A DNA stretch of 64,000 nt from Geminicoccaceae bacterium (GTDB taxonomy: Bacteria > Pseudomonadota > Alphaproteobacteria > Geminicoccales > Geminicoccaceae): positions 193,501 to 257,500 of the forward strand of contig AP024683.1 in the NCBI GenBank assembly GCA_025999455.1, in the 5' to 3' direction. A program made the translations under genes and the position numbers. The notes under the pieces were generated by a model. The model saw only the letters and a program-made list of their open reading frames with translations. It was not told where the DNA came from and made no database searches. Positions 62,494 to 64,000 of this stretch are shown here, in pieces; within the stretch, counting starts at the first letter, position 1; the number at the start of each line of letters is the position of its first letter.

Positions 62494-64000
62494 GCGGCGA
62501 GGTACGTTCCGGTCCGCGGCCACCGACCGACCAGCAGCGCCTCGCGGCCGATCCCGACCGGTCGGTGTGGGTCACGGCCAATGCCGGCACCGGCAAGACC
62601 CGGGTGCTCACCGACCGCATCCTGCGGCTGCTCCTGGCGGGCGCCGACCCCGAAGGCATCCTCGCGATCACCTTCACCAAGGCCGCCGCCGCCGAAATGA
62701 CCCAGCGCATCGAGCGCCGGCTCACGGATTGGGCGACCTTCGAGGAGGAGGCGCTCGCGGCCGACCTCGAAGCGCTCCTGGGTCGCCCGGCCCGTGAGGA
62801 GGAACGGTCCCTCGCCCGCGCCCTCCTGGCCCGCTTGCTCGATCTCCCGCGCGGCCTGTCGATCGCCACGATCCACGCCTTTTGCCAGACGCTCCTCCGC
62901 CGCTTCCCGCTCGAAGCCGGAGTCGCCCCGCATTTCGAGGCGATCGACGAGCACGACGCGGCCGAACTGCAACGCGAGGCCTATGCGCAAATCCTCTCGG
63001 CCGCTCACGCGGATACGGGCCCGCTCGGCCGTGCCGTGGCGAACCTCGCGGTCTGGCTCGCCGACTCCTCGCTCGAGGAGCTCCTCGGCGACCTGCTCGG
63101 CCAGCGGACGCGGCTGCAACGGGCGCGCGAGGCGCATGGCGGGCTCGACGGCTTGCTCGAGGCCGTCGCCCGTGCGCTGCGGGCCGAACCGGGTCTCGCA
63201 CCACGCCAAGTCGTCGAGCGGGCCTGTGCCGACGGGGTGTTCGATGCCGATCGGCTCGCTCGTGCGGCCGAGGTGCTGCGCGACGGCGCCAAGCGCGACG
63301 GCGAGCGCGCCTCCAGGATCGCCGCCTGGATCCAGGCGGTTCCGACCGACCGGTTTCAACTGTTCGACGACTATGCGCGCGCCTTCGTGGGCAGCAACGG
63401 CGAGCCGCTCCAGGAGCGCTCGCTGATGAGCAAGGCGCTCGCCGACCGCCACCCCGACCTCCTGCGCGCCCTCGTCCGAGAGCAAGCCCGTCTGCTCGAG
63501 GTCGACGACACGGTGCGCCGCCAAATGGTCTACGCGAAGACCGAGGCGATGTTGGTCTTCGGCTTCGCCGTCCTCGATCGCTACGAAGAGCTGAAGAAAC
63601 ATCGCGCTGCGCTGGATTTCGACGATCTGATCGAGCACACGCGCCGATTGCTGGCGATCTCGGATCAGCGCGACTGGGTCCTGTTCCGGCTGGATGCGCG
63701 GATCGACCACGTCCTGGTCGACGAGGCGCAGGACACGAGCCCTGCGCAGTGGGAGATCGTCGAGCGGTTGACCGAGGAGTTCTTCGCGGGCGAGGGTGCC
63801 CGGGGGCTCCGCCGTACCTTGTTCGTCGTCGGCGACGAGAAGCAGTCGATCTACCGCTTCCAAGGTGCCGACCTCGACAATTTCCGCGCCGTCCGCGACC
63901 GCATCGTCGCCCGTTCCGTCGCGGCGCGGCGGCCGATCGAGACGACCCTTCTCGACCGCTCCTTCCGTTCGATCCCGGCCATCCTCGAGCTCGTCGACGC
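62490..64000 (+). CDS. addA: Double-strand break repair helicase AddA, partial (3' end outside window)
   Basis: About 503 codons from GTG 62490 to the window edge. UvrD/RecB-family SF1 helicase motifs are clear: the Q-like PPTDQQRLAADPDRSVWVTANAGTGKT region (motif I VTANAGTGKTRVL), Ia ILAITFTKAAAAEM, LSIATIHAFCQTLL, motif II HVLVDEAQDTSP and motif III LFVVGDEKQSIYRFQGAD. It loads on blunt DNA ends with AddB and degrades to Chi-like sites. The nuclease domain would follow outside. The GTG overlaps the addB stop by four bases. Confidence 0.96.
   Translation, partial: MSGEVRSGPRPPTDQQRLAADPDRSVWVTANAGTGKTRVLTDRILRLLLAGADPEGILAITFTKAAAAEMTQRIERRLTDWATFEEEALAADLEALLGRPAREEERSLARALLARLLDLPRGLSIATIHAFCQTLLRRFPLEAGVAPHFEAIDEHDAAELQREAYAQILSAAHADTGPLGRAVANLAVWLADSSLEELLGDLLGQRTRLQRAREAHGGLDGLLEAVARALRAEPGLAPRQVVERACADGVFDADRLARAAEVLRDGAKRDGERASRIAAWIQAVPTDRFQLFDDYARAFVGSNGEPLQERSLMSKALADRHPDLLRALVREQARLLEVDDTVRRQMVYAKTEAMLVFGFAVLDRYEELKKHRAALDFDDLIEHTRRLLAISDQRDWVLFRLDARIDHVLVDEAQDTSPAQWEIVERLTEEFFAGEGARGLRRTLFVVGDEKQSIYRFQGADLDNFRAVRDRIVARSVAARRPIETTLLDRSFRSIPAILELVD

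Overview
This 64 kb window is chromosomal DNA of a very GC-rich alphaproteobacterium. Almost every gene is housekeeping or respiratory. The lineage is suggested by several traits: a eukaryotic-type NADP isocitrate dehydrogenase, a Tim44-like/MltA pair near SecB, an aa3 oxidase operon with a CoxF-like peptide between ctaB and ctaG, an HPr kinase reduced to its C-terminal domain, the kdsD-lptA-lptB-rpoN-ptsN-hprK-rapZ-HPr-ahcY cluster, and AddAB helicase-nuclease. A free-living, aerobic, possibly Rhodospirillales-like organism fits best; the genus cannot be read from the sequence. Genes are dense, usually with 4-nt start/stop overlaps, and GTG and TTG starts are common. There are no insertion sequences, prophage, CRISPR arrays or rRNA genes.

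Layout. 1-2 kb: membrane-lipid or cell-surface glycosyltransferases (GT39-type and GT2+GtrA). 2.1-4.2 kb: a small catabolic-looking cluster (Ldh_2 dehydrogenase, RraA-like protein, DUF2905). 4.3-9.3 kb: ssb, a lipoprotein esterase, an AhpD-like protein and uvrA. 9.4-12.3 kb: accessory genes (DUF29, GNAT, EamA, cupin) with two tiny membrane peptides. 12.5-15.9 kb: trmFO and minCDE. 15.8-19 kb: mltA and tim44 divergent from a histidine phosphatase and secB. 19-22.6 kb: ilvE divergent from marR-ompR-envZ-like regulators. 22.8-26.3 kb: maf, coaE, dnaQ, icd. 26-34.6 kb: an M32 carboxypeptidase and the complete cytochrome c oxidase operon ctaC-ctaD-ctaB-coxF-ctaG-ctaE-DUF983-surf1-ctaA. 34.9-37.8 kb: a periplasmic protein paired with a GGDEF-EAL receptor. 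37.9-42 kb: rsmE, ubiA, ycjX- and ycjF-like genes. 42-48 kb: gltBD. 48-51 kb: an NDUFA9-like reductase, tRNA-Leu(CAG), RNase D and kdsD. 51-58.1 kb: lptA, lptB, rpoN, the PTS-Ntr proteins and ahcY. 58.1-64 kb: tsaE, a frameshifted AmgK-like kinase, addB and the start of addA.

How they fit together: the cta operon encodes the catalytic subunits and most assembly factors (heme A synthesis, copper delivery, SURF1) of one terminal oxidase. The rpoN/ptsN/hprK/rapZ/EIIA/HPr block encodes sigma-54 plus the nitrogen-type phosphotransfer relay, but EI-Ntr is not in the window. gltBD supplies glutamate from 2-oxoglutarate, which icd produces.

No convincing undescribed multi-gene system is present. The points most worth following are the frameshift in the AmgK-like kinase together with the missing murU, the absence of lptC and hpf from an otherwise standard cluster, long C-terminal tails on Icd and MltA made by overlapping convergent genes, an apparent non-canonical tsaE start, a SAM-II-like sequence before ahcY, and the periplasmic-domain/GGDEF-EAL pair. 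Function assignments come from reading conserved motifs and gene order, not from database searches.
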